NCBI GenBank assembly: GCA_021736645.1
Contig: JAIPFM010000193.1
Location: 1 to 52,102 of the forward strand
Length of the DNA stretch: 52,102 bases
Direction: 5' to 3'
From: Phycisphaerae bacterium
GTDB taxonomy: Bacteria > Planctomycetota > Phycisphaerae > Sedimentisphaerales > Anaerobacaceae
Positions 26,302-35,533 of this stretch are shown in pieces. The notes beneath the pieces were generated by a model that was given only the letters and a program-made list of their open reading frames with translations, did not search any database and was not told the origin of the DNA. The position numbers and the translations under genes are program-made. Numbering within the stretch: the stretch's first letter is position 1; every line of letters begins with the position of its first letter.

Positions 26302-26953
26302 CAAAGACTCATGGTAGTGCGTATCCGTATCCGTTGATATGAGTTCATGGCACACGGCCAGTCCCAGATATACCCGAGCCCACATGGATGTCCTCCATTT
26401 TCTCCGCCATTCTCAGGGTCCTTGGAACTGGATTGCATATAAAAACAGCTTTACATAGATTCTTGCCACAACCCGGGTCCCTGAGCGGAATCACCTCCAA
26501 TCTCAGTGTAAGACCTTGACAACTGTAAGTCGAAGATGTAGTGTTCAGACTTGACATCGCTTGATTTCACACCTGTTGAACTGACCAGTTTACCCTTTTT
26601 AAGCTGTGTTTCGCATTGTGCTATAGAAACCCATAGTAAAGGAATTAGGAGTGATTCGTGAGGATCTCAACCAAGAGGAGATTTTTCGGAATGCTCTGCA
26701 GCACAAACACCAGGACGAACACGCCACCGTAGAGAATAAAGTCTGTGAGCATCCCCATGGACCGCGTGATGCTGTTCAAGCCAGACGCCGAAAGCCTCCT
26801 TAATATGGCTGCTCCACAATTGGATTGGGAGGTGGATTCACCGTCCATCCTCGGGTAGTTTGCTTCACCTTCCATGTCAAATCCAAAATCACTCGTTTTC
26901 AGCACAATGGTCAGTGGATTAGAGGCCATTTGACAAGTATGGAGGTACAAATC
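26302..26953. other. Long non-coding stretch with possible decayed gene start
   Basis: No gene can be supported. On the plus strand an extended -10 (TG-C-TATAGA, 26619-26627) and AGGAG (26647-26651) precede a GTG at 26658. The frame reads like a signal-peptide start (MRISTKRRFFGMLCS) and then stops after about 24 codons. This may be the remnant of a secreted protein gene, or chance. A minus-strand frame over the same DNA contains one hydrophobic stretch but has no ribosome binding site. Confidence 0.35.
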
Positions 26954-28363
26954 ATGAACAGAACCACACTACCGTTGAATTCGGTCTACATATTGTTTGC
27001 AATCTGTATCGGGCTGGTCATGCCCAGTCTACTGTCAGCAGACACATACACGGTCATCAATACAGATGACAGCGGTATTGGCTCTCTAAGGTGGGCAATC
27101 GATTCCGCTAATGGCAGATCTGGTCCGGATGATATCATCTTTGACATACCCGGCCCAGGTGCGCACACGATTCATCTGTCGTCCGCGTTGCCCCAGATCG
27201 GAGATGCTGTGATCATCGATGGATACACACAGAGCGGCGCATCCATGGCGGTCGCTGGAATCCCTGCGGTCTTGACGGTCGTTTTGGATGGAAGCCAGCT
27301 TATTGAGGACGCAGGTCTCTGGATCCTGCCAAGGGCCCCGTATTGCACGGTCCGAGGACTACACATCCAGGGGTTCCGGTCGGCAATCGTTGTGGCTGGA
27401 AGCCATAATTCTGTCGAAGGCAATCACGTCTTTGGTTGCCGGCTTGATGCAATCTTCATCGACGGAGAATTCAATACCATAGGAGGCCCGACCTCGGCTC
27501 AAAGAAATGTCGTGGCTGGAAACCACAATGGCATAAGCGCTTCTCCCTGGTCATGCCACAACATCATCCAGGGCAATTATGTTGGAACGGATCCCCAGGG
27601 ACAGTCTGGCTTGACAACGGATGGTAAGGATGGTGTTGGTCTTGGCGGAAGCTACAACACAGTTGTCGACAACCTGATAGCAGGGTATGAACATCAAGGC
27701 ATACTGATCATGCGTTGGGGCGAAGACTATCCCGTGCCTGAATACAATATGATAGAAAGAAACAAGATCGGAATGAACATAGATGGAACGTCACCTATTC
27801 CAAATGGAGCCGGGATCACCATCAACAGCGGACGCGGCAATACGATCGCTGAGAACCTAATTTCCGGAAACAATTACCACGGTATTGTGATCACGAACGA
27901 TTTCCTGCTCCTATCCATTGGCAATCGAGTAACGGCAAATTCCATCTTCAGCAACGGCGAGATAGGTATTAATCTCTACGACCGATATTCGCATGATTGG
28001 GTCACAGAGAATGATCCGGGCGACATTGATACTGGTCCCAATCGTCTGATGAACTTTCCTGTGCTCACATCTGCGATGGCCACACCTGGCAGGCTGATTG
28101 TCAAGGGGACCATTGACACGCACAATCCAAAACAGGCCATGCTTGAATTCTTTGCAAACTCGGCTCCTGATGATGCCACCGGATACGGTGAGGGTGAAAT
28201 CTTCCTGGGGATGGCAAGCCCCAATGCCAGGGGTAAATTCACAGTAACCCTGCCCCCTGTATCACCGGGGATGTGGATCAGCGCCACGGCCACAGACAGC
28301 GAAGGCAATACCTCCGAATTCTCGCTCAGCATTGAGGCACAAGGTCCGGGTAACAGCAAATAA
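26954..28363 (+). CDS. Secreted parallel beta-helix protein
   Basis: The 469-residue product has a signal peptide (NSVYILFAICIGLVMPSLLSA). It then has a segment with TDDSGIGSLRWAIDSAN, the block often found at the start of polymorphic surface proteins and autotransporter-like beta-helices. From about residue 100 to 350 it has short repeated turns with Asn and Gly (HNSVEGNHVFG, YNTVVDNLIAG, GNTIAENLISGN), typical of a right-handed beta-helix as found in pectate lyases and related carbohydrate-active proteins. The last 100 residues form a beta-sandwich (LIVKGTIDTHNP to SEFSLSIEAQG). I see no clear catalytic residues, so an adhesin or lyase role remains open. The start is ATG 26954, after GGAGG; earlier in-frame starts lie on or before that site. 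Confidence 0.75.
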   Translation: MNRTTLPLNSVYILFAICIGLVMPSLLSADTYTVINTDDSGIGSLRWAIDSANGRSGPDDIIFDIPGPGAHTIHLSSALPQIGDAVIIDGYTQSGASMAVAGIPAVLTVVLDGSQLIEDAGLWILPRAPYCTVRGLHIQGFRSAIVVAGSHNSVEGNHVFGCRLDAIFIDGEFNTIGGPTSAQRNVVAGNHNGISASPWSCHNIIQGNYVGTDPQGQSGLTTDGKDGVGLGGSYNTVVDNLIAGYEHQGILIMRWGEDYPVPEYNMIERNKIGMNIDGTSPIPNGAGITINSGRGNTIAENLISGNNYHGIVITNDFLLLSIGNRVTANSIFSNGEIGINLYDRYSHDWVTENDPGDIDTGPNRLMNFPVLTSAMATPGRLIVKGTIDTHNPKQAMLEFFANSAPDDATGYGEGEIFLGMASPNARGKFTVTLPPVSPGMWISATATDSEGNTSEFSLSIEAQGPGNSK

Positions 28364-28533
28364 CAGCCCTGGCTCAAAGAGACCGTCTGCAACATGATGA
28401 CCGTGCCATGAAATGATGTCAATGCCAGGCTATGGAGTTATGACGTGACACATGGACCCTGTATTTGAAAGGAATGAGAACACCATGAAAGCAAATCAAC
28501 TTGAATATCAACTTTGATACAAGGAGACAGAAG

Positions 28534-29230
28534 ATGAAAGATAAAATACTATCGTGCTATGTATTGCATGGTCGCCCTGGCAGTGATGAACGCCGCGGCG
28601 GTTGCCAATCCGATCAGGGTTCTTCACGTCTCTGAGGTGATGCAGTCTGAGGTTCAGGTGATCATTGATGATGTGGGCGTGGGCGGCCTGTTTGAAGTGA
28701 CTCAAATGGACTACTGGGACGAATACCACAATGGGCCTCCAGGCAACCTGGATGAGTATGATGTCATTGTCTTTGGTCTGAGCGACTGCTTTGATGTGGT
28801 CCGAGACTTGGATGAGTTGTATTCATTTGTGGAGGGTGGTGGAAGTGTCATGTTTACGCATGACAGTGCTTCGCATCTCAGTCCCCCGTCAGTGCGGAGC
28901 ATGGTGGGAATCGGGGACTGGATCGAAGGTGACGAAACGTCAGACGGCTGGATTTGGGGTGAGTCGTCAGAAATCATCCAGGATCATGCAGTCCTACACT
29001 GCCCAATCGAGATCGGCAGTGTAGGAGATGGTCCGGCAATTCAGCGAACGCACACGCTGTTTACTCTGGAGAGTGGCGACACAATCCTCAGCCTCGTGCC
29101 AGACGAAGGGTACGAACCGGGGCCTGGAGTCAGCAGACCCCGGTCTTTTTTGGATCGCACCGGATTGTCGACAGGCTGGAATCTCATCGCAGGAATTTCA
29201 GATGATATGAATCTATGTGTTCATTTATAG
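28534..29230 (+). pseudogene. Frameshifted secreted protein, GATase-like fold
   Basis: An ideal AAGGAGACAGAAG precedes ATG 28534, whose frame reads MKDKILSC and then leaves the main open frame. The long frame (from 28559) continues as YCMVALAVMNAAAVANP, which completes a normal signal peptide, so one base seems inserted or lost near 28537-28570. The long frame is closed upstream by a TGA at 28535. The mature part has YDVIVFGLSDCFD and FVEGGGSVMFTHDSA, which look like the Rossmann-like class I glutamine amidotransferase or ThuA fold. It ends abruptly after about 223 residues. A short preceding frame (MKANQLEYQL, 28484-28516) is probably chance. It could be a sequencing error rather than true decay. 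Confidence 0.5.
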
Positions 29231-29395
29231 GCCTTCCACCACACACTCAGGGATCAGGCATTACATGGCAGGCAAATCTTGGCTCAAACATCGCCCAACC
29301 GGTCTGCTTTTTTTGGACGACCAGAACACGGTTGACCGATAGAGCTTGGGGTGATAAGCTTCTTCTTTTCATAGTTTGACAATGGTAAGAGACAC

Positions 29396-30292
29396 ATGGA
29401 ACTATCCTGGGTATCAAAATTAAGAATCTGCCTGGTCATGGCCTTGGGGGCTGTGGTCATTGGCATATTCGACTGGTCAGCCGTCAAACCTGATGATCCC
29501 GCAGGGCTTGTCAGTCTCCAGAACCTCTCTGTCATGCAGGCCGGCCTGTTACTGGCTGTGGCGGTGATCCTGGGATTTATCAGCTATTTCCTGGCCTGGC
29601 CCTATGGGTGCCAAATCGGCCTCCTTGCAGCACCCTCCGGTCTGGCGATCTGGGCATTGCGTTCCGCCTCCATGTCCAAGACCCTGGCCCTGGTCCCTGA
29701 TGCACAGGCACGGCACAACCTGTTCGCCTCCATGCGGTTCGAGTCCCTGTATTGGCTGGCCGTGGTGTATGCAGGCTGGGCCGGTGTCCAACTGGCCAGG
29801 AAACTGCGTCCCAACCCCACACTTCCCATTTTGAGGACTCTGCCCGAACCGAAGGCGATTCCCAGCCTCTATTACGGCCTGGCCATTTTGGTTTCCCTGG
29901 TCGTGGGCCAGTTCCTGTTGGGCGTCTTTGCACAGGACATCCCCCTGACTCAAGGGCATGGGGCCGCCCTCAACCAGCCCCCTGCTGCTCAGTTGGTTTT
30001 TGGCATACTGATGGCCTTTGGCGCAGCTGCATTTGTCGTGGGTCATTTTCTCCGTCTGAATTATCACTGGGTCATGCCTTCACTGGCCTTGACCTATCTA
30101 TTCAGTGTTATATCATTTGCCAAAATAGAGACCCTCACATCCATGGCGTCGAACTACCCAAGCCTCTGCCTGCCCAGTACTGTTTTATATGCCTTACCCA
30201 TCCATATTGTGTCATTCGGCACCTTGGGGGCAATTCTGGGACATTGGGCCTCTGTACGCTTTCATTACTGGCGAATCCACGAACTTCACTGA
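29396..30292 (+). CDS. Integral membrane protein of unknown function
   Basis: The 298-residue product has seven or eight hydrophobic segments (for example VMALGAVVIGIF, AGLLLAVAVILGFI and LAILVSLVVGQFLLGVF) and no recognised motif. Polar loops are short. It begins with only five residues before the first hydrophobic run, and it ends in a basic, His-rich tail (HYWRIHELH). I cannot assign a family. AAGAGA lies about four bases before the ATG. Its neighbour downstream is csrA on the same strand, 300 bp away, with its own promoter, so they are probably separate units. Confidence 0.6.
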   Translation: MELSWVSKLRICLVMALGAVVIGIFDWSAVKPDDPAGLVSLQNLSVMQAGLLLAVAVILGFISYFLAWPYGCQIGLLAAPSGLAIWALRSASMSKTLALVPDAQARHNLFASMRFESLYWLAVVYAGWAGVQLARKLRPNPTLPILRTLPEPKAIPSLYYGLAILVSLVVGQFLLGVFAQDIPLTQGHGAALNQPPAAQLVFGILMAFGAAAFVVGHFLRLNYHWVMPSLALTYLFSVISFAKIETLTSMASNYPSLCLPSTVLYALPIHIVSFGTLGAILGHWASVRFHYWRIHELH

Positions 30293-30308
30293 TTTTCATG
30301 CCCGATAT

Positions 30309-30337
30309 TTGACTTTTCTCCTGCGCATAATTATACA
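30309..30337 (+). promoter_or_regulatory. Candidate csrA promoter
   Basis: TTGACT (30309-30314) and TATACA (30332-30337) are spaced by 17 bp. The leader to the csrA ATG would be about 250 nt and contains AT-rich DNA with no gene. A second weaker site, TTGCAG-18-TTAAAT, lies near 30487-30516, so the leader could be shorter. Confidence 0.5.
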
Positions 30338-30592
30338 CAACTCTATTTATATAAAGTACTTATATAATAAATGTCGCATAACCTTCCCCGGACGGCCCAA
30401 CAAAACCAATTTTCTTTGTTTTGGACCACAGAATTGGCCGAAATAAACAAATGTCATGAGACTGTAAGACATGATAGCAGCAGCTTGCAGTATGGCATAT
30501 TAGGACAGTTAAATCGTTGATGTAAGAAGCTAAACGAAAAAAAGCATTATTGGCGGCAATTAAAAAATGCCAACCAACAAAAGGAGTCAGCA

Positions 30593-30793
30593 ATGTTGGT
30601 CTTGAGTAGACAGAGAGATGAATCAATTATGATCGGCGACGAAGTTGAAATAACCATCGTCGACGTACGTGGTGACAAGGTTCGTTTGGGCATCACAGCC
30701 CCAAAGAGCATTCCAGTTCACCGTAGAGAGATCTATGATGCGATTCAACGCGAAAAGGATGGCAAGACCGACGAAGCACCCAAGCCGGAATAA
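30593..30793 (+). CDS. csrA: Carbon storage regulator CsrA
   Basis: CsrA is a small dimeric RNA-binding protein that binds GGA motifs in mRNA leaders and controls translation. The 66-residue product has the family opening MLVLSRQRDESIMIGD, the core ITIVDVRGDKVRLGI and the basic VHRREIYDAI helix, including the RNA-contact Arg44. The last residues form a variable acidic/basic tail. AAGGAG stands seven bases before the ATG. It is monocistronic: an intrinsic terminator and a second inverted repeat follow at once, and tRNA-Cys is the next gene. In flagellated bacteria csrA often lies beside fliW, but no flagellar gene is seen here. Confidence 0.95.
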   Translation: MLVLSRQRDESIMIGDEVEITIVDVRGDKVRLGITAPKSIPVHRREIYDAIQREKDGKTDEAPKPE

Positions 30794-30871
30794 CGGTTCG
30801 CTGGTCGTTTGACCAACATACCTCGGTACGATAGCGAACCGTCCTGGCTGATACCCTCAGGACGGTTTTTT
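30794..30871 (+). terminator. csrA terminator with an overlapping alternative hairpin
   Basis: The terminator stem is ACCGTCCTG (30838-30846) with CAGGACGGT (30858-30866), an 11-base loop, then six T residues. A second 9-bp inverted repeat, CGGTTCGCT (30794-30802) with AGCGAACCG (30833-30841), shares four bases with the 5' arm of the terminator, so the two cannot form in full together. A small GGTC/GACC hairpin lies inside the outer repeat. Confidence 0.88.
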
Positions 30872-30943
30872 CATGCGCACACTTCACCCCCGAATCCCTA
30901 CGCCAAAAAAGCAGATTCTTTCCCTCACCCCCCACAAATTCGC

Positions 30944-30972
30944 TTGCATTACACATCTTGCTTGGGTAAACT
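30944..30972 (+). promoter_or_regulatory. tRNA-Cys promoter
   Basis: TTGCAT (30944-30949) and TAAACT (30967-30972) with a 17-bp spacer lie about 41 bp before the tRNA 5' end, so a short 5' leader would be trimmed by RNase P. Confidence 0.55.
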
Positions 30973-31013
30973 ATCGCACTTGCTATTGAGTCTGAAGTCG
31001 ATGGACTCATCAT

Positions 31014-31087
31014 GGCGGCGTAGCCAAGTGGTCTAAGGCGACGGTTTGCAAAACCGTTATTCGTCGGTTCAAATCCGACCGCCGCCT
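31014..31087 (+). tRNA. tRNA-Cys(GCA)
   Basis: Complete cloverleaf: acceptor GGCGGCG/CGCCGCC, anticodon arm ACGGT-TTGCAAA-ACCGT with anticodon GCA at 31048-31050, and T arm GTCGG-TTCAAAT-CCGAC. The discriminator is U, with no encoded CCA. A run of T residues follows directly and may end the transcript. Confidence 0.95.
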
Positions 31088-31516
31088 TTTTATTTCCCCC
31101 AATGTCATCCACTGACACTAGGGGTCTTTCTGTGCCCATCTCCTTATTTTCTAAACTGGTCAAAGTTCCCCCACTTAGAGCCCGACAAATCTCAATTGTG
31201 CCATCCGCGGCCAAACCACTTTTATCAGAGTCCGCCACAGGCATCAAAATAAGGATGTCCATGGATGTCTGGTTGTGACATGCCCACTGGCCGGTTCACT
31301 CCCGTTGCAGACATCGCACCATGCTTGTCAGAGTAGGAAAGCTGTCCCACAGCAAGGAAACATCTGTGAGATGTCTCATTCAATAAAAAAAACCGCAGAA
31401 ATCCATTGAAAATGACAAATTTTAGGCTCAATTAGGTGATTTAGGCCCTCAAATAGCCATAGATCAATAAAACACCAATACATTTGTCTTCAGTCTCCAA
31501 AAGTCGACCCGGTTTT
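31088..31516. other. Non-coding stretch between tRNA-Cys and the DUF11 lipoprotein
   Basis: After the T-rich tRNA 3' flank I see no gene with a start signal. A small hairpin ACATCT-GTG-AGATGT (about 31362-31376) and a run of eight A residues (31385-31392) are present but in the wrong order for a plus-strand terminator. Open frames on the minus strand contain no recognisable protein; part of one is antisense tRNA. Confidence 0.4.
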
Positions 31517-31525
31517 TGGTAGAAT
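31517..31525 (+). promoter_or_regulatory. Extended -10 promoter for the DUF11 lipoprotein
   Basis: TGG followed by TAGAAT (31520-31525, five of six) forms an extended -10 element about 40 bp before the ATG at 31567. No good -35 box is found, which extended -10 promoters can lack. Confidence 0.4.
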
Positions 31526-31566
31526 ACAGTGTTCTGTTTCACTTTTATCTTGTTAAGGAAGGGATG

Positions 31567-33171
31567 ATGAAAAATAATAGGTTTCAAATCAGCGCACTGC
31601 TTCTTTTAGTAGCAGGTTCTCTGATGCTGACAAGTTGTTGTCAAGAGGACCACAATAAGGTTAATTATGAGCCAATTTGGCTGCCTGAACCCGCGGTCAT
31701 ATTGCCTCCTGCTGTAACCCAACCACCGCCCACGCCTGAGCCTGTGAAGTATCCAATGCACAAGATCGTGGATGGAAAGATCCATTCTATCTCAGCGTAT
31801 CCCACAGGGATTGCTGCCACAAGTGTACTTTTGATAGAACGTGTTGCACCCGTGCAGGCGACGCTGCAGGAAGATATTGAATATACAGTTAACGTCACCA
31901 ACATTTCGGAAAATACATTGTATGATGTGACTGTGACTGAGCCATACTCCCCCATTTTCAAATACCGGTCAGCCGTACCTGAGCCAATTTCCCATCAGGA
32001 AGGCACATTGATTTGGAATCTGGGCACCATTGCTGCGCAGGAAATACACACTATTACAATGCGGGGGAATGCCATATCGCCTGGCCGTATGAGTGACTGC
32101 GTGACTATCACCTATGTGTCCCATACGCCAGGAAACTGTATTGACATTGAAGTCGTAAATCCAAGTATTAAGCTCACACAAACCGGCCCGGAATCCGTGA
32201 TTCAGTGTGACCCCATCCCCGTGACACTCATGGTCACCAATGATGGTACAGGCCTCGCTCGTAATGTCAATATTCGAGAAGAATTACCTGAGGGACTACA
32301 GACTTCTGACGGCCAGACGGTGATTGCTTCCCAGGCTGGAGATCTTAAGCCTGGCGAGTCTAGAACCTTGGAAGTCAAACTGAAAGCCCTTGAAGCGGGC
32401 CTTTACACAGCGCGCGCAAAAGCCACAGCACAAGGCAATCTTGAATCCTATGCAGACTATACGGTCAGGGTTGTCAAACCCATGCTTGTATTGACTACCT
32501 CTGGCCCGAAGCGGCGTTATGCAGGTCGCACGGCCCAATATGATATTACAGTCACAAACAAGGGCGATGGTCGAGCTGACAACCTCCTTGTCACGAAGTT
32601 GATTCCACCTGGCGTGACCTATATTTCTGCAAGTGACAAGGGCGTACCCAGTCATGGCATGGTTGCCTGGAATCTTGGCAGTCTGGAACCGTCAGCGTCA
32701 AAGACGGTGTCTGTGCGTGTCAGACTGGACGAAATCGGTACGATCGTGAACAAGGTCAGTGCCAAAGCGTATTGTACGTTCGTATCAACTGAGTCTGAAA
32801 CCACCGTGGAAGGCATTCCGGCCATATTGTTGGAGGTCATTGATCTGGGAGATCCGATCGAGGTTGAGTCAAATGAAACCTATGTGATCCGCGTGACTAA
32901 TCAGGGCTCAGCACTGGGCACTAATATAAGAATCGTGGCCACCTTGCCCGCAGAGATGGATTACGTGACAAGTTCTGGTCCCACGCAAGCCAGTGTAAAT
33001 AACAAGGTCATTAGTTTTTCGCCCCTGCCAAGTCTGGAACCAAAAGTCACAGCCGAGTACCGCGTGGTGATCAAGGGTGTTAAAATCGGCGATGTACGCT
33101 TCCATGTTCAATTGGAAAGCGATCAGATGTCCTCGCCTGTCATGGAGACTGAAAGCACGCACATATACTAA
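31567..33171 (+). CDS. Lipoprotein with four DUF11-type repeats
   Basis: The 534-residue product has a lipoprotein signal (ISALLLLVAGSLMLTSCC, lipidated at the first Cys). A Pro/Glu-rich linker (EPAVILPPAVTQPPPTPEP) follows, then four Ig-like DUF11 repeats at about residues 90-195, 200-300, 305-405 and 410-530. Repeat signs include YTVNVTNISENTLYDVTVTE, LMVTNDGTGLARNV, YDITVTNKGDGRADN and YVIRVTNQGSALGTN, each followed by a LPxG or LPAEMDYV turn. Such proteins are usually cell-envelope structural or adhesive proteins; no enzyme motif is seen. ATG 31567 is chosen over 31564 because AAGGA lies seven bases upstream. The same repeat type occurs in the protein encoded at 11706-14234. Confidence 0.85.
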   Translation: MKNNRFQISALLLLVAGSLMLTSCCQEDHNKVNYEPIWLPEPAVILPPAVTQPPPTPEPVKYPMHKIVDGKIHSISAYPTGIAATSVLLIERVAPVQATLQEDIEYTVNVTNISENTLYDVTVTEPYSPIFKYRSAVPEPISHQEGTLIWNLGTIAAQEIHTITMRGNAISPGRMSDCVTITYVSHTPGNCIDIEVVNPSIKLTQTGPESVIQCDPIPVTLMVTNDGTGLARNVNIREELPEGLQTSDGQTVIASQAGDLKPGESRTLEVKLKALEAGLYTARAKATAQGNLESYADYTVRVVKPMLVLTTSGPKRRYAGRTAQYDITVTNKGDGRADNLLVTKLIPPGVTYISASDKGVPSHGMVAWNLGSLEPSASKTVSVRVRLDEIGTIVNKVSAKAYCTFVSTESETTVEGIPAILLEVIDLGDPIEVESNETYVIRVTNQGSALGTNIRIVATLPAEMDYVTSSGPTQASVNNKVISFSPLPSLEPKVTAEYRVVIKGVKIGDVRFHVQLESDQMSSPVMETESTHIY

Positions 33172-33209
33172 ACACTCATGACAGTAAGTAGATTTTATTG
33201 CTTTTCGTA

Positions 33210-33243
33210 CGGCCTCAGCTTCATGCTGGGGCCGTTTTTATTT
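33210..33243 (+). terminator. Terminator after the DUF11 lipoprotein gene
   Basis: CGGCCTCAGC (33210-33219) pairs with GCTGGGGCCG (33225-33234) over ten bases (one G-T pair), with a 5-base loop, followed by TTTTTATTT. Its tail slightly overlaps the end of the convergent GH95 gene. On the minus strand no T run follows, so it acts mainly on the plus strand. Confidence 0.92.
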
Positions 33244-35419
33244 AGAGGCTCTCCGCTTTCACGGTCCTGGTCCGGCCATTCACAAGGACCTTCACATTGC
33301 GCGGGGTAGCCGAGGCGATTCTGTAGGCAGTCACCTTGCCGTCTTGCCAGTCAATATCCACGGTGAAACCGCCGCGTGCACGCAGACCCCTGACTGAGCC
33401 GGCGGGCCAGGCTGCCGGCAAAGCAGGGAGCAGGTGAATGTCACCCGTGTGGCTTTGCAGCAGCATTTCGCACACACCCGCCGTGTAGCCAAAGTTGCCG
33501 TCAATCTGAAATGGCGGGTGTGCATCGAACAGATTGGCATACAGGCCCCCGCCGTTGCTGTAGTTAGTGCGCGTGTCACCCACAAGACGAATGAGATTGC
33601 CGATGAGTTTGTATGCCCGATCTCCGTCCAGCAGGCGGGCCCACAGGTTGATCTTCCAGGCGGTGCTCCAACCGGTACTGATGTCGCCTCTCGCGTTCAG
33701 CGAGACCCGGGCCGCCTCGGCCAGTGCCGGCGTGGTCTGCGGCGTGATCTGCCGGCCGGGATGGACGGCCACCAGGTGCGAAAGGTGGCGATGCGTGTCC
33801 TTGGGATCGTCGCGATCCACCATCCATTCCTGGAGCTGTCCCCATTGGCCGATCTTCGGGCCAAGCAGGCGGTCTCGCTTGGCTGCAATCAGGTCGCGGA
33901 AATCGCGGTCCGTCCCGAGCGCATCTGCGGCCTCGACCGTATTGTCGAACACATCCCAGATCAATTGCTGGTCGTGCGACACCCCGTCTTCGCGCGGTCC
34001 GTGCTCCGGCGAGTACCCATTGGGCGCGACCAGTGTCCCGTCCGGCAAGGCCTTGAGCCGATCGAGCCAGAATTCGCACACCTCCTTCATCATGGGATAG
34101 GCCAGTGTGCGCAGATAGTCGAGGTCCCCAGTATACGCATAGTGGTCCCAGATATTCTGCATGCACCACGCACTGCCCGATTCGACCCATTGCCACGTGG
34201 AACCGCCGAATACACCGTTCTCCGCGCGCATGGTCCAGCCCCGCGTGTTGAATGCCTCGCTGGTGGCTTGCTTGCGCACCTCACGAATGGAATTCAACCA
34301 CCTCGCATACGGCAAAAAGCATTCGCCAAGATTGGCCTGATCCACCATCCAGTAGTTCATCTGCACATTGACATCCGTGTGATAGTCGCTGCGCCACGGC
34401 GGACGTATGGAATTGTTCCACACCCCCTGCAGGTTGGCAGGCAGGGCATCACGCGAGGCAGAGATCATCATGTAGCGGCCGTACTGGAAGAGCAGTGTTT
34501 CCAGTCCCGGTTCACGCTCCCCTTGCGAGTAATTCAACAGTCGAACGTCGGTTGGAAGCTGCGCATGGCCAGGCCCCAGGTTTAAGGTCACGCGATCAAA
34601 GAGCGTCTGATAGTCGGCGAGATGCGCGTCGAGAAGCGATTGATATGTTGTGCCTGCAGCAGCCTTCAATTGGGCCGTGATGCGCTCGTGCGGCGAGTCA
34701 CCTCGCCAGCCTCGGCTGCGGTCCTGCACGAAATCCGTGCCAGCCGCCAGGAGCAGTGTCACGCTGTTTGCCTTGTTGAATGTCAGACGCCCGTCCCCGG
34801 CAGTGAGCGTGCCTCCGTCATGAATAACCCACACCTGGGCTTCATAATTGAGGGCAATCTTGTACGGTGTATTGCCCTGATACTGGTACCCGGCCAGGGA
34901 ACCGATGGAGGAAAGCCGGTTTCCGTTGGCCACGATGCGGCCCTTGTGCATGTCCGTGAGCAGCACCGACCCGGTGTACGCACCTGGGGTGTCCGCTGTC
35001 AGCCGAAACACCATCACACCTGCAGGATGGCTGGCAAAATATTCACGCCGGTAGCGAACCCCACCCTGAGTATAGATGACCGTGTGCACTGCCCGGTTAA
35101 GATCGAGCTCGCGCCGGTACGCCTCAGCGGATGACTGGGCCGACGTGCCCAGTTCGACAAATATATCGCCGAATGCCTGATACGCGCCCGTGTCCGTTTC
35201 ATCGCCGATCCAGAGGGTGGATTCGTTGAACTGGATGTGCTCACGCTGAACACCGCCAAAAATCATGCCGCCAAGTCGGCCGTTGCCTATGGGCAGGGCC
35301 TCGGTTTCCCACCGCGCGGCAGGCTTGTCGTACCAGAGGATTGCGTCTGGCTGCGCACCGTGGACACAACACATCGGCACGCACACGACTATCGTCAAAA
35401 TCATTGCCAGGACTTTCAT
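33242..35419 (-). CDS. Secreted GH95 alpha-L-fucosidase or alpha-L-galactosidase
   Basis: The 725-residue enzyme has the standard family 95 layout: signal peptide, N-terminal beta-sandwich with [13 protein letters not shown] and [11 protein letters not shown], linker, alpha/alpha barrel and C-terminal beta domain. Glu472 in YSPEHGP is the expected acid and Asp640 in [10 protein letters not shown] the position of the catalytic base. The Asn-rich active-site motif reads DVNVQMNYW (349-357), so the first Asn of the usual N-x-N is Asp here. GH95 acts on alpha-1,2-linked fucose or on alpha-L-galactose; which one cannot be said. The start is ATG 35419 after AAGGAG; the longer upstream frame lacks signals. 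The preceding oxidoreductase gene is 114 bp away with no clear promoter between, so both are likely one transcript. Confidence 0.92.
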   Translation of the reverse strand: MKVLAMILTIVVCVPMCCVHGAQPDAILWYDKPAARWETEALPIGNGRLGGMIFGGVQREHIQFNESTLWIGDETDTGAYQAFGDIFVELGTSAQSSAEAYRRELDLNRAVHTVIYTQGGVRYRREYFASHPAGVMVFRLTADTPGAYTGSVLLTDMHKGRIVANGNRLSSIGSLAGYQYQGNTPYKIALNYEAQVWVIHDGGTLTAGDGRLTFNKANSVTLLLAAGTDFVQDRSRGWRGDSPHERITAQLKAAAGTTYQSLLDAHLADYQTLFDRVTLNLGPGHAQLPTDVRLLNYSQGEREPGLETLLFQYGRYMMISASRDALPANLQGVWNNSIRPPWRSDYHTDVNVQMNYWMVDQANLGECFLPYARWLNSIREVRKQATSEAFNTRGWTMRAENGVFGGSTWQWVESGSAWCMQNIWDHYAYTGDLDYLRTLAYPMMKEVCEFWLDRLKALPDGTLVAPNGYSPEHGPREDGVSHDQQLIWDVFDNTVEAADALGTDRDFRDLIAAKRDRLLGPKIGQWGQLQEWMVDRDDPKDTHRHLSHLVAVHPGRQITPQTTPALAEAARVSLNARGDISTGWSTAWKINLWARLLDGDRAYKLIGNLIRLVGDTRTNYSNGGGLYANLFDAHPPFQIDGNFGYTAGVCEMLLQSHTGDIHLLPALPAAWPAGSVRGLRARGGFTVDIDWQDGKVTAYRIASATPRNVKVLVNGRTRTVKAESL

Positions 35420-35533
35420 AGTGACTCCTTGAATCTGGGTGTCATGCCCCAGGCCCCGGACCTCTGACCCCAGGTGACACACTGCCGAAATATCAGAAAG
35501 CAAAACACTCGTTATGCAGGCGACGGCCAATAT

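Noticed and set aside
26645-26950. 101-codon minus-strand frame with one hydrophobic stretch
   Set aside because: No ribosome binding site, no homologous family seen, and the opposite strand has better start signals. It could still be a fragment.
30693-31262. 189-codon open frame on the minus strand ending in tRNA-Cys antisense
   Set aside because: Its middle part reads VGFEPTNNGFANRRLRPLGY, the well-known false translation of a tRNA gene, and it runs across csrA and tRNA-Cys.
33434-34585. 383-codon open frame on the plus strand
   Set aside because: Antisense to the GH95 gene, with no ribosome binding site and no domain.
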